Counted from the first letter of the stretch, positions 12,627 through 24,031 are shown. The stretch is DNA of 64,000 nucleotides from Ashinkailepas kermadecensis (GCA_034440615.1 JAOTOM010004781.1:231001-295000), one strand, 5' to 3'. Notes: generated from the letters alone by a model not told the origin. Numbers and translations: made by a program.

Positions 12627-13120
12627 CCTGTATGACCAAACTTTATCGCGTTAAATGAGTGGATCTACCCATTCAACGATGGTTTCAGCCCCACCCCAAA
12701 TTTGCTGAGCTTTCACATGGAGCCTATAGGCATTGTATGGAAAGGATTACTTCGAAACGCCTTTGAACCAATCGCCCACATCCAACATTTTTTTCTTCAG
12801 CATCTCAACCCATGCATAGGACGCCACTGTTGTAATTGAAAAGAAAAGAAAATGTCCGAGGCTTCCATGGGATACTGATCCGAAACGTAATTATACACAT
12901 CATCATCGCATGTCATGGTTCGTTGGAAGGGCGCAGACTGCACAAAGTACGATAATAAGTAAATAAGCATTGAAATCCTGGGCATGTCCCAGCTACGAAG
13001 AGCCAGTAATGTTACTAAGCATACTGCATGCATTTAAATGTCATGCAATTATGCTTACAAAGTGATACCGGCTAAAATAAATACTCACATCAACAATTGC
13101 AGCATCTTCCTCCGGAGTGG
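12627..13120. other. Non-coding, no recognisable feature
   Basis: Short frames only and no repeat structure seen. Confidence 0.5.
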
Positions 13121-13124
13121 TTGT

Positions 13125-13195
13125 CCGCTTGCGGCCAGACATTTGATTTTTACGGACAGGGTGAAGCCCTTGTCCTCGTACGCAACTCGCCTACG
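13125..13195 (-). mobile_element. Possible LINE reverse-transcriptase remnant
   Basis: On the minus strand this encodes GFTLSVKIK. At DNA level it nearly matches the equivalent RT motif (GFTLSAKIK) of the LINE at 19.6-22.2 kb: TTTGATTTTTACGGACAGGG here, with only one or two differences over about 28 bp. The flanks (to about 13270) are GC-richer than their neighbours but diverge. It is probably a decayed fragment of the same or a related non-LTR element. Confidence 0.4.
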
Positions 13196-13327
13196 GCCTG
13201 ATAGCGGCTCCACCACTTCGCCACCGTCTGTGCGCTCCTTCCAATTCTTCTGTCGCATTCACTGTTGCTGAATCATAATTCTTTTAAGTTGTCTAGTTTT
13301 CCCTTTTCAAAATAATTTAAGTGGTAG

Positions 13328-13400
13328 CATAGGCGTAGGAACAGGGGGGGGGGGGCATGCCCCTCCCACTTTTCAAAGTGTGTGGGGGGGCAACAATGGT
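13328..13400 (+). mobile_element. Transposon terminus (CATAGGCGTAGGAAC family)
   Basis: CATAGGCGTAGGAAC followed by a long G run and C-rich sequence is the same terminal signature as the inverted end at about 18690-18712. The partner end was not found nearby, so only the terminus is annotated. Confidence 0.4.
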
Positions 13401-13775
13401 AGCTGGCCTTCCTACTTTTTAGACATTTAAATTTAATAAAAGGCAGCATGCACACATTTGAATATGTGAAAAGGTTCCTGTAATCTATAACTAAATACAA
13501 TTGCACATATCACATGGTAGCACTTTATTTTTTAAGTCATACACACTTGGACATGACCTTACAACAACGTAACTAATTCAGGAGTTGATGTAATGCAGCA
13601 GATGTATGGATATTCACACCTTATATTATGTTATGAAAAGACACATCACAGCCAGATGATGTGCCAGCTAGCACCAAAATACATTCATACTAGGGCACTG
13701 TGGTTCTTTTACTGTTACCATGTTTAACATCGAATTAATTAATATTGCCCACAGTAGAAAAGCAAAAAGGCTGAA
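13400..13775. other. Non-coding, no recognisable feature
   Basis: AT-rich sequence between two transposon ends, with no supported frame. Confidence 0.45.
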
Positions 13776-13783
13776 GGCAGTAA

Positions 13784-14777
13784 CATAGGCGCACCGGAGG
13801 GGGCAGGGGCCTGCCCCCCCCCCATGAGACCAAAGTGCCCTTTGGGCCAGAAGTGCCCTTTTGACCGAAAAGTGCCCTCTTGGCTGGAATGTCCCAAATT
13901 TAGCCCAAAAATCACCTGCCTTATGTGCCCCGCCTGTTCCAAAGGTGCCCTTTGGGCCCAAAACTGCCCTTTTGGCCTAAAAATGACATTCCCCTGTGCC
14001 CTTTCCTGTCCTATGCCTGTCCCAATTAGGTGCCCTTTTGATCTAAAAGTGCCCTGTGCCCTGCCCTGTACCCTGCCCTGTGCCTTGTGCTGTACCGTGA
14101 ACTCTGCCCTGCCCTGTGTCCTGCCCTATGCCCTGCCCTATTGCCCTATGCCCTGCCCTGTGCCCTGCCCTGTGCCCTGCTCTGTGCCCTGCCCTGTGCC
14201 CTGCCCTGTGCCCTGCCCTGTGCCCTGTCCTGTGCCCTGCCCTGTGCCCTGCCCTGAGTCCTGCCCTGTGCCCTGCCCTGTGTCCTGCCCTGTGCCCTGT
14301 CCTGTGCCCTGCTCTGTGCCCTGCCCTGTGCCCTGCCCTGTGCCCTACCCTGTGCCCTGTCCTGTGGCCTGTGCCTATAGGCGCACCGGTGTGTGGTGCC
14401 CAGGGCTTCCTCTCCCTAGGTCGAGATCGAGAAGTGTCCCTCGGCAGAAAGTGCCCTTTTGGGTTTGGGCGCAAAAGTGCCCATCAGCCTTGGCCTAAAC
14501 GATCGAACGATACATACCTTCCCCGCCTACCCCTAGGTTCGGCGTAAAGAATGTATCAGCCTCCCAAAAAATCCTTGCTTAAATCTCACTTTTCAGTGTT
14601 CCATCAGTGAACAGCTGGACTTTCTTGCGCGTTTGCCCTGGAAAATTCACGCCCCCCCCGGTCAGCAAACCTTCCAGTGTGCCCCGGGCCGCAAAGTGCC
14701 CTTTTGGAGCCGGTCAAGTGCCCTTTTCGGTCCGGGCCCCCCCCCCCCACCCATGGAAAATCCTGGGTGCGCGCCTG
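13784..14777. mobile_element. hAT-like non-autonomous transposon, 994 bp
   Basis: The left end CATAGGCGCACCGGAGG and the right end (reverse complement CAGGCGCGCACCCAGGA) are imperfect terminal inverted repeats. They are flanked by identical GGCAGTAA at 13776-13783 and 14778-14785. An 8-bp duplication fits hAT or P superfamily insertion. No transposase is encoded. The interior is TGCCCTTTTGGGCC-type degenerate repeats on both sides of a 12-bp minisatellite. Long overlapping frames on both strands here are by-products of the repeats. Confidence 0.75.
14045..14375 (+). repeat. 12-bp minisatellite (CCCTGCCCTGTG)n
   Basis: About 27 copies of a 12-bp GC-rich unit with scattered single-base variants (GTCC, GCTC, GAGTC). 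It lies wholly inside the 994-bp transposon and is bordered by the longer TGCCCTTTTGG-type repeats from which it may have grown. Confidence 0.95.
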
Positions 14778-14786
14778 GGCAGTAAC

Positions 14787-15750
14787 GTAACACAATCAAG
14801 GTAAGACCTACAATTTGCAAGTGAAAGTTCCTTGCCTTTATATTACATAGCCATGTATTATATTTGGCCTTACTCCTAGCTGCCATACACTTCAACATTT
14901 GCATGTATTTTGACCATTGAAGCATACAATTACTGCCACGATACATACATTGCGTGACTGTAGTATGAAATAGAACGTTAAAATTTCCACATTTCAATGG
15001 ATTTTCACAGTTTGGCATAGCGCACAAATATCCAACCTTTTCAGTGAGATACCTGGTTATTATCGGTGCTGGTATCCAGCATAGCAAAATACTTATTTCA
15101 ATAATTTATTATGGTAGCATAGATACAATAATGAAGTCCACAACCTATTATATCAACTTCAAGTGCGAGAACGCCTGTCAGAATCTCAGAATCCCCGAGA
15201 GGATTAGGCGCTCGTGGTGCGACCTGACAAAGTCACACGAGGAGCGATATGAAGAATGATGATGTGACGAGTAACGAGCGATGCTTGTCATGTGACCTGA
15301 GAAGGCACATGACGAGCATGGCAACTGTCCCGAGTGGATCTTCAGCTTGGTAACTGCGTAGTGGCATTGACAGCACGTTAAACATTGATTTCAAATTATG
15401 TCGTTGAACAGAAATGGCTCGGTAATATGGTGGTGCCATGGTATATGTAACAATCTCTGCTTAGCAAAGACACGGATCCCATAATCTATTCAATGAAGAC
15501 ATTTTGATTAAAAGTACAAAACACCGAATTACAACGGAGACTACTACCAAGGCTTTTCATCGTCCAGTGAGGTGTACGTCCAGGCTGAGATTTAAGAACC
15601 CTGAAGATAATGATATGAATTTAGGCCAATTGCAGGGTGTATATTTCTGAACACTACTTCTGGTGCAAGCAGTTAAATGGGCATAGGAAAGTCGATTTTA
15701 TGTGATGTACTCCATAGACGTCATGGTTAAGCTATACAATCATTGGGGCA
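14787..15750. other. Non-coding, no recognisable feature
   Basis: A 141-codon minus-strand frame (14662-15087) partly overlaps the transposon end and has no recognisable domain. No other structure seen. Confidence 0.45.
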
Positions 15751-15754
15751 TGCG

Positions 15755-17279
15755 CATTGGCGTATCGAAGGGAGGGGGCATTGGAGCAGTCCCACTCCCT
15801 ATGAGTGGTTGTGGGCCCCAAATAATCGCGTCTGGGTTCGAAAAAATAGCGCCAGGCTCCCTAAAAATCATGCTGGTGTCCCTAACAATCGCACCGGGGC
15901 TAAAAAAAATCACTTTGGAGCCGCCAAAAAGTCGCGCAAGGATCTCTGAACATGAGACTGGGGTCTCCCAAAATCCACCAAGGCCCCTGAAAATCACATT
16001 GAATCGCTAAAAAATCGTCCCGGGACCCTAAAAATGACACTCATGGCTCCAAAATGTGGGGCCGGGTCCCTGAAAATACCGTTGGGCCTCCAAAAAGTCG
16101 CGTCGGGACCCCGATAGGTCGCGCCAGGGCCCCATGAAATCACGCTAAGGCCTTAAAAGGTCGGACCGTGCCCCTGTAAATCACGCTGGGTGCCAAAAAG
16201 TTTTTTTTTCCGGACCCCGAAAATGACTAGGCCCGAAAAAACTGGCCGGGCCCTCAAAATCACACTGGGTCCCAAAAGGTCGGGCCGGGGCCTCTGATAA
16301 TCGCGCCGGGGGCACAAATAGTTTTACCGTGACCCCTGAAAACCACGCTGGGGCAGAAAATGTCGTGCCGTGGTCCTTGAAAATCACGATGGGGGCCGCA
16401 GAAAGACTGTCTGGGCCGCAGAAAATCACGGTGGGGGCTCAAAAGTTCGTGCCTGGGCCCAGAAAATCACGCTGGGGCCGAAAAAAGTAGTGCCGTGGTC
16501 TTTGAAAATCACAACGGGGACTCAAAACGTTGGGCCGAGGTCACTGAAAGTCACGCTGAGCCTGAAGGTACCAAAACGTCGCACTCGGGCCCCTGAAAAT
16601 CACGCTAGGGGCTTGACAGGTCGCACCGGGGCCCCAAAAGTATCATCGGGACACCCAATAAATGAAGCCTGGGCAACGAAAAAACAGTCTGGACATGGAA
16701 AATCACTTTGGGCTCCTAGTGGTCGATCCAAAAGAAACCAGAACGTGTTGGGCCTCCAAAGACGTGTCGAGGCCACTAAAACAACTCGCGATAGGCATCC
16801 CAACAAATGGACACATGGTCCAGAAATCGCACTTAGACCCAAAAATGTTGCGCCGCTGCCCTTGGAAATCACATTAGGGACAAAAAAAAGTACCGCCGGA
16901 GCCCCACAAGTCGCAGCTTGCTTCCCAAAAATCAATTCCTGCCCGGAATGTTACTCTACGGCCATACAAATTGCGTCAGACCACAAAAACGCGTCTGGCC
17001 CCGGAAAAGTAGCGCCTTGGAGCACCGAAAAAATGCACCGGGAGACCGAAGAGTCGTACCGGGGCCCAAAAATATCGCGCAAGAGGCTTACAAAATACAC
17101 AAGTCGACCGCCAAAAAATCACAAAAGGACTCCATCGAGTCGACCCGAGCAACGGAAAATTCAGAACATGCCCCGAAAGAAAGTTCTCCAAAACACTTAA
17201 GGGTGCCATCGGCTGCCATCAAAACACTTTCTACACTTAAGGGTGCCATCGGCTGAAAAAAAAACTCGTTGAGCTGCCG
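15755..17279 (+). mobile_element. Element with cryptic ~30-bp periodicity, copy 1 part A
   Basis: It starts with CATTGGCGTATCGAAGGG, a variant of the terminus CAGTGGCGTACCAAAGGG seen at 28391. The interior is a run of diverged ~28-32-bp units. Each alternates an AAAATCAC or AAAAGTCGCG block with a GGGGCCCC-like block. The 3' part contains GGTGCCATCGGCTG (duplicated at about 17201 and 17243) and runs into a second terminus. The same order of units occurs at 27.97-28.39 kb and 56.5-56.87 kb. Frames up to 276 codons here are stop-poor by composition and occur on both strands, so I do not call a gene. Confidence 0.65.
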
Positions 17280-18160
17280 CAGTGACATGCCAATGGCAAA
17301 TGCCCCCCCCCCCCCACATCCTGAAGAGGTGGACTTCCCAGAACCCAAGAATCGCGTCGGGGTCCCAAAAATGGTTCTGGGGCCCCATAAATTTGCGTCT
17401 GGGACCCCAGAATTAGGGGTTATAAATAAATGCAACGGGCACCAAAAAACTTGCACCGTACCCGAAAACTTGCGCCGGGAACGCCAAATTCGCACTAGGG
17501 CCCAAATAAGTATAACACGCTCCTCGAACTAGCGCCAAGCCCCACAAATATCGCGCTTTGGACCCAAAATTCCTGTCAGTAAATCCTGGTCGAATCATTA
17601 AAAATTCCCATCCGGGTTCCCAAAAATTGGCGTCGGTGGTCCCAGCTAAGCACAGCGTGGTCCCAAAATGGGATCGAAACCCGACAAGGATCAAGCCGGA
17701 GTCTTTCAAAATAGAGATTCCGAAAAATAAATGTCCGAGCCAGGAAGATCGCTCCTTAGCTCAAACATATCACCCGATGCCTTAACAAATCGCATACGGC
17801 GCCGAAAAACGTACTGAAGCTCGACAAATCGCCGCGTGACACAAAAAGAAATGTCCCCGGGGGCCCGAAAAATCAGGCCGTGGCTCGGACTTTACATAAT
17901 TCAGCAGAAGTCAACAAAAATTGCGTCGAGCCCAGAAAACTAGCGTCGGATCCCCCCGGAACCATGCGCCTGGGCCCGAAAAGTCGCGACGGACCCCGAT
18001 AAATTATACCGGAGCCCCCAATATCGTGCTGGGGTCCCACAAATGTGAGCGAGGAACCCCAAATAAACACAGGGGAATTCTAAGAGCACAACTGGAGGAC
18101 GAAAATGCACCTGGCCCTCCAAAGCGTACCGACTCTGGCAAAAAGCAGCAGGGCCTTAAA
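17280..18160 (+). mobile_element. Cryptic ~30-bp periodic element, part B
   Basis: It begins at CAGTGACATGCC followed by a C-run, the same junction as at 56869. It is collinear with 56869-57745: from the shared start to a shared GCAAAAAGC(A/G)GCAGG block it is about 879 bp here and about 877 bp there, with individual units recognisably paired. The match fades after about 18160. No protein is supported. Confidence 0.65.
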
Positions 18161-18520
18161 AACCATACACATTTGTTTACAAAAAAACCACACGAACACC
18201 ATACAATTATGTCAGCCTGCCATTCTTGGTCTGCCACACACCGGATCAAATAATTTTTAACCAGCGATCACCCGTCTTTTCTGTTTCTCATCCTTTCCGA
18301 CATCAATCATGAGACTTATTTTGCCATGGGCCAGCAAGTAAGCTACGTTCCTGCTTATTCTTTCTCCTCACCAACATCGGCGACATTTACAACGGGGGAC
18401 ATCTTAGAGACGTATAGTACTCATTCCATCAGTCATGAATAGAGTTCGATGTTCAGAGTGAAGTGTGAATTTAAAAGTACTTATACTGCGATTATAGTTC
18501 TTTTTCAGTACCACATGTCG
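18161..18520. other. Non-coding, no recognisable feature
   Basis: AT-rich spacer without supported structure. Confidence 0.5.
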
Positions 18521-18524
18521 CTGT

Positions 18525-18714
18525 TAGCCATAGGTGCGTCCAGGGGGTTGCCCCATCCCATTGGCGGTGAATGTTGTGTGTTCACTATTAAAATTATCGG
18601 GTTCTCTATCCAAAAGTGCTCAGCCATGGTACTTTGCGAAATTCCTGGGTGCGCCCCTACTGTTGACCCTGCCCCCCACCCCACTTTTTCAGACGTTCCT
18701 ACGCCTATGAGTGG
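18525..18714. mobile_element. Cluster of transposon termini, possible short MITE
   Basis: ATAGGTGCGTCCAGGG at the left and CCTACGCCTATGAG at the right are inverted and similar. The flanks TGTTAGCC and TGGTAGCC match at 7 of 8 positions, as an 8-bp target duplication would. A second terminus, AATTCCTGGGTGCGCCCCTA, lies inside at about 18640-18660, so two related elements may overlap here. Confidence 0.4.
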
Positions 18715-18819
18715 TAGCCCATGTCTGCGTTATAAACGATCCAATGCTGTCGGTGCGACTGAGGTGCAAATGCAGTAACATCACTGACCTGCCTGTCATA
18801 AAGTGTTTAGAGGTTAATA

Positions 18820-19572
18820 ACATCTTCAGATCTCAGATGGGCCCTCACTAGTCTTCTTCAGCACTCAGGAGTCCCGTTCATCCCTCATGGGTCCTTTCAA
18901 ACCAAAAGAGCATCCCATCCTTCTTTGACCCCCAGGTGGCCATTTTATTCCTCGGCTGTTAGTGGTCCATTCTAGCTGAGACTACTCTTTCCAGCTGGTA
19001 TGAGCATCCCATGTCTCGGACGGGTCCTCTCTTGTTTTCACGGCGCTTGCTAACCCTCAGTGTTGACGCCTTCAGGTCTTAAGGGCCCTTTCCATACAAG
19101 CTGTTAGATGTATTACATTTTTTCCTCGGTTATGTCTCTGCCCCTCAGGGCGGTCGCCTGGAGGGCCACATCTGACTCGCCAGGAGGGCGGGTATCCCTT
19201 TTTCCCTTCGACATGTCGTTACTTTTTAACAGTCCGGGCCCCTCCATAGACTCAGAATAACTTTACGTAGCACCGGGAACCCTTCGCTTCAGCCCGGATC
19301 GTCTCCGTGGCTCGGGGGCCTCTTTATCGGCCTGAGGCCCGCTGTCAGCTCTGAGCCCCTCTTCTTCAGCGTGAGCCAAAGCCGACCCAGTGGCTCTGCA
19401 CGTCCGACCCTGGCCCCCATCCGTCGGCTCAGGGCCTCACTTTCAAAGCTCAGGACACTCTCCGTTCGTACTGAGTCCCCTCTTCAAAAGTGTGGACCTC
19501 TATCGTTGTGCGGTTCCGGCCCTAATCGGCCCAGGGACCCTTCATACCGGCTCTGGGCGCATTTCTTCGAAA
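18820..19572. repeat. Degenerate ~30-bp periodic tract (second family)
   Basis: A GC-rich series of diverged units alternates a CTTCA-type block with a GGCTCNGGGCC-type block. Its motif differs from the AAAATCAC family at 15.8-18.2 kb. It ends abruptly at 19572, where the LINE reading frame begins on the other strand. Confidence 0.6.
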
Positions 19573-22195
19573 TGGCAGTGATACGTGTATTTAAGCTCAG
19601 ATTTTTGTCCAAATGTACTCTTAGGAACTTGAAACTTTTCACACGTTCGATGGCTTTACCGTCGACGTTAAGGACAGTTGTGGGTGTGGGGCGGAGGCGA
19701 CTATATGCGACTGTGGCCGATTTGATTTTTGCGGACAGGGTGAAGCCCCACGTTTTGCACCACTTTGCTATGTGGTCTAGAGCTGTTTGAAGGGTTTTCT
19801 CAGCGTGGGAAGTATTTTGCTGTTGTCTAAGTGGCCATATCGTCCGCGAATAGTGAATATTGAAGTGAAGTGTCGATGTGATGTAAGTAGGTATGTCATA
19901 TCAATCATGATGAGCAAGAGGCTCGATGAGAGCACGCTCCACTGTACCAGGCCCTGCTCCTGAGTTGTGGTGCTTGATGTGACGCTGCCGCATCTGACCT
20001 TAAGAGTCCTGTCTCTGAGGAAGTTGAGAATGAAGCGTGACATGTGGCCGCGTTGGCCTGTTTTATGGAGTTTGTTTGTTTGTGCGCACTTGTGTACTCG
20101 GCCGTATGTGACAGTGACGTCTAAGAATGCAGCTATTGTTGTGCGTTTGATGCATATAACACTTTTGATGGCATGCACTAGCCTAATGAGATTATCTGTG
20201 GTTTATTTTTGACGCTGGAAGCCACACTGAAATTCGTCGAACAGGTCGTTGTGTTCTAGAAAGTGTCCCAATCGTGTGTTGACAATGCACTCGACCCGCT
20301 TACTAGCGTAGCTAGTACATGAGGTGGGCCTATGTCCTTTTGGGATTGAACGATCTGTGTGCGGCTTTGGTAATGGGATGACTACACTTCCCCACCAAGT
20401 AGCAGAAAAAGTATCGCTTACTCCTTACTTACGCTAGATAATTTTCGCTGAGATGTTTGAAAACTGGTAATGAATGTCATCCAGCTCGACCGACGTGTTT
20501 CCACACTTGCTGAGGGTAAGGTACGATTCGCGCATAATGAATGATTGGCTGTAGTCTCCTGTGCTGTTTGAGTTGAACTAGTGCATTTGAGGCGAGGGCA
20601 TTCAGAGAGTTTACTATGGTGGTGTCGTAGGTGTTTGTGACAGGGACGCTGGCGTCGTGTAGTTTAAGGTGGTCTGCAACTTGTTGTGGATCAGGAATGT
20701 GCTGTCCTCTCACTGTCAGCTAAGGAAAGGCACTTGATGGTGGGCGTTTCAGGCTGAAGCGCTTCATCCGGTCCCATATTCTGCCGGTAGGGGTGAACCT
20801 ATTGAATTATGACACGAAAGACTGTCAACAATTTTGGCGTGCTATTTTAATTGTGTACCGACAGTGCTTTTGGGACTGTCCTGTATGCTGGCAGATGTGC
20901 TTCGCAAACGCATTTGTTTGTGTAGCTTGTGGACACGGTGCCGGACGGCGATTGCCCTTCGGCAGTCTGAGGTTCAACATGGCCCTGATGCCTTTTCCCT
21001 AGGTTTATTAGTTTTCGGGATTGAGTCTCGTCCTGCTGAGCTAGTGGCTCTGAGTATTGTTTTGATTTTGCTGTTCTCTAAACATGCAAGGCTGAGGTCC
21101 ACCTGATCCTCAAATTTTGCCCAGTCCGCTCTTTTAAGTTCCATGATGGTCTGAATTATTTGGTGTGGTGGATAGCGTCCATGCTGAGCCTAATTGTGAT
21201 TGGGCAGTAGTCGCTCAGCCCGGGGTCAAATATTGAGCTTAATCGTTGGGAGCAGCACGCTAAATTACCGCAACTGTCCGAACCTCCTGTGGTCGGGTTG
21301 TGGCGGATGGTGGCCCCGGTATTTAGAAGTACTAAGTTGTGGTCTGAGATTAACTGGTAATTTTCGCGGCCTCTAGTGTCCATCTGGTTGATTCCCCAGG
21401 AGGGTTAGTTAGCATTAAAGTCTCCCATAATGAGAATTGGTGGGAGAGCCTGAAGCCGCAAGTCGCTCAGCTCCTGTTGTGTGGGGCTGCAGCTGGTGGT
21501 GAGATGCATAGTGGGATGAGTGTGGTTTGATAATGGGCAACTTTGAGGCTGACCGCGACGCAGCTCAAGGGAGAAATTAGCGTTGCCCGACGATGAGGTA
21601 TGCTGTTAGCGATGAGTAAGGTTGCGTCCAATTTCCGATGTGGACCGTTTTCGTTGTCGACGTGCCAAGTGTAATCTGAGATACTGTTCCAAAATGAGTT
21701 TGGGTAAGTCTCGAAAATATGATTCATGAAGCGCAGCTAGTAATGCTTTTTTCCCGCAGGAATTCTGCTTTCAACTCTTTGAAATTGCTCCGAAGACCAC
21801 CGGTATTCTACTAGAGGAAGAGACCCATTGCCGAAGGAGATTAGTGTCTGTTGGTGGTCATACACAGGGGTGGTGTCATACAGGAGAGAGCATCGAATCC
21901 GGTGGGAAGTGGGGGTGGGGGTGGGTGGGTGGGGGGTGGTGAGTCAGACAGGACTGGTTGCTCGGTCTGTGGTGCTCGGTCTGTGGTTGCTCGGTCTGGG
22001 TGGAGGCACCGGACGAGGTATTGGGATGGGTTTGGGTGGTAAAGCAGGAGGTGGTGTGGGGGTCGGTCGGTGGATTTCCTTCTCGAGTCACAGGATTGCT
22101 CGTCGAGGGCGCCTGGGGCTCTTGTTGCTTGCTGTCTTCTTGTTTCTCTTCTTCCTTCTTGTCTTATGGCTTCTTTGTCTTCTCATCGTCGTGGG
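19573..22195 (-). mobile_element. Non-LTR retrotransposon (Jockey-like LINE), inactivated
   Basis: Read on the minus strand, from 22195 down. It has a basic and Pro/Thr-rich segment (end of ORF1, about 22190-21880). Next comes an APE-type endonuclease with GLRSNFKELKAEF near 21780, GDFNAN at 21425-21408 followed by a stop codon, LLNTGATIRHNPTTGGSDSC, and GLSDYCPITI, where the usual SDH histidine is Tyr. The reverse transcriptase follows, with fingers VVIPLPKPHTDRS (about 20390), FQCGFQ (about 20240), GLVQWSVLSS (about 19950), the catalytic FADD at 19850-19839 in a shifted frame, then GFTLSAKIKSATV and VKSFKFLRVHLD. Multiple stops and frameshifts make it a pseudogene. It is cut at both ends by other repeats. 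The Jockey assignment is from motif style only. Confidence 0.85.
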
Positions 22196-22830
22196 CAGGG
22201 GCGTCGATTTGTATCCTTTTGCGGGGGCCATGGCCCCCCAATGCTGATCTTGGCCCCCCCAATGTTGATTTGGGCCCCCCAATAACCCATGCTATTTTTA
22301 TGCTGATAAAAGCTAAAGGAAAAAAGAATAAAAACACTGTTAGGTACATAGAAAACTTAGTTGATGCTAACTAGCACATTTTGTTCTGAAAAAGAACAGA
22401 TTTGGATTAGATAGTGGACTGAGTATCCAACTTTTGCTACACAATGAAAAATTATGTGAAAAAAAACAAAATAACTAGATTTCCCTCCACTGTGGAAGGA
22501 AGACTTACAGCATACAATGTTAAGATTCGATGATGATGCATTTTAAACCAGATTGTCTTTAAAAAAAATGTTAAGACACAAAACAACAATTGGATTGTCA
22601 TGCTGATGTTTGTACACACCACCAATGGCAAAATCACATGCATATGAGCTTAAACAGGAAAAAAAATCCATTCTTAATTTCCAGTCATTGTCAAACTTGC
22701 ATTGTCCAGTGAAATACAATGATAATCATCATTGAGATTGTGGATATGCAAACTATAATTATCTTCAGCAGCCCACCTATCACACCATCAGCTTGATATT
22801 TACCTAGGTACCTACCTACATGCCCAATGA
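22196..22830 (+). mobile_element. CAGGGGCGTCGATTT element, copy 1
   Basis: It starts CAGGGGCGTCGATTTG, followed by C-run modules (GGCCCCCCAATGTTGATTT-like) and about 550 bp of AT-rich body ending in GATATTTACCTAGGTACC. Two further copies lie at 23438 and 24032. No protein is encoded. It joins directly onto the 5' end of the minus-strand LINE, suggesting insertion into it. Confidence 0.65.
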
Positions 22831-23437
22831 CAATGCATGCATTAAATATTGATATGGGGAAAAACGAGAGCCATGTGTGGGCAAATCTGCCAGCTTATGA
22901 TACCATGACAGATAAAAGTCAGCAAGAAGCTGCATGGCCACTGCAATATAATTGGTATTCCTAAAAGAATAAAAAAGAAAGCTATGGCTCACATGACTTT
23001 TAAGCAAACCTTAGTCATCCACGACCAATGCTATACAAGAGAAATAGCCTTGACAAGCCCAATGTCTCGTACGCCGCAAAAACACCATTATTAAACGCCG
23101 CAAAAATACCATTATTTTAAAAGGTACACCAAAGTCGCATTCAAACCTTGATGACGTGACAGGTTTTTATTCGTATATTGCAGAAATTGGTAGCATCAGG
23201 CAAGTTTCAATTTAACTGCATGGGGGAGTGATTTTTTCAGGCGTACCGGACCACAGAGGTCATTTGCGCCACCTTTGAAGCGAGTACGTTACATGTCTGA
23301 CTATAAAAGCGGGTGTTTGCGATCAAGGTGCAGGCATGTGGACGTTTACGTAAAGGGTATTTTACGTTATAGTTTGTGTGATATTTTAGGCGCTGAAGGC
23401 GGGGCTAGGATGGGGACATCCCCTAATGTCTAGATGG
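22831..23437. other. Non-coding spacer between repeat copies
   Basis: Includes a small duplicated segment around 23075-23115 (ACGCCGCAAAAA then ACCATTATT, twice). No supported frame. Confidence 0.45.
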
Positions 23438-23938
23438 CAGGGGCGTCGATTTGTATCCTTTTGTGGGGGCCAGGGCCCCACCAATGTTGATCTTGGCCCC
23501 CCCCCCAATGTTGATTTGGGCCCCCCCAATAACCTATGCTATTTTATGCTGATAAGAAAGCTAAAGGGAAAAAATGAAAAACCCCATGCTGAGTAGAAAC
23601 ATTGATGCTATTTGTATGGTGATAAAAAGTTGAAGGAAAAAAGAAGTGAAACACCATGCTAGGTACATAGAAAATGTAGTTGATGTTAACCAGCACATTT
23701 TGTAATGAAAACAAACAGATTTGGGTTAGATAGTGGACTGACTCTCCACCTTTCGCTACAAAATTCAAAATGGTGTGCACAAAAACCAATTGTCATTGTC
23801 AAACTTGCATACAATCCAGTCCCGTGAACAACAATCAGTTATCATTGAGAGTGTGGATATACAAACTATAATTAACCTCAACAGCCCACTCATCACACTA
23901 TCAGCTTGATATTTACCTGGTACCTAGGCACCTAGGTA
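23438..23938 (+). mobile_element. CAGGGGCGTCGATTT element, copy 2
   Basis: Collinear with copy 1 but with an internal deletion after the AAATTCAAAATGGTGTG block. It has the same C-run modules at the start and the same GATATTTACC...TAGGTACATG ending. Confidence 0.65.
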
Positions 23939-23939
23939 C

Positions 23940-24030
23940 ATGCTACAGACAGACTTAGAAGAGCTTGTGAAGTGGTCCCAAAAATGGCAGATGAAATTAA
24001 ATTTTGATAAGTGCAAAATCATGCATGTAT
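23940..24030 (+). mobile_element. Reverse-transcriptase fragment (CR1/Jockey-type LINE)
   Basis: A short open stretch encodes LQTDLEELVKWSQKWQM and then KLNFDKCKIMH. This is the well-known region of non-LTR reverse transcriptases downstream of the catalytic FADD box. The frame is cut at 24031 by copy 3 of the CAGGGGCGTCGATTT element and is preceded directly by copy 2. It is a fragment, not a gene. It is on the plus strand, so it is separate from the minus-strand LINE nearby. Confidence 0.75.
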
Positions 24031-24031
24031 G

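Noticed and set aside
13824..14547. Long Cys-Pro-rich frames (224, 143 and 143 codons)
   Set aside because: They are translations of the 12-bp minisatellite in several frames and on both strands.
16370..17200. 276-codon forward frame
   Set aside because: It lies in the periodic tract, where frames are open on both strands. It shows no domain and is not kept open in the collinear copies at 28 and 56.5 kb.
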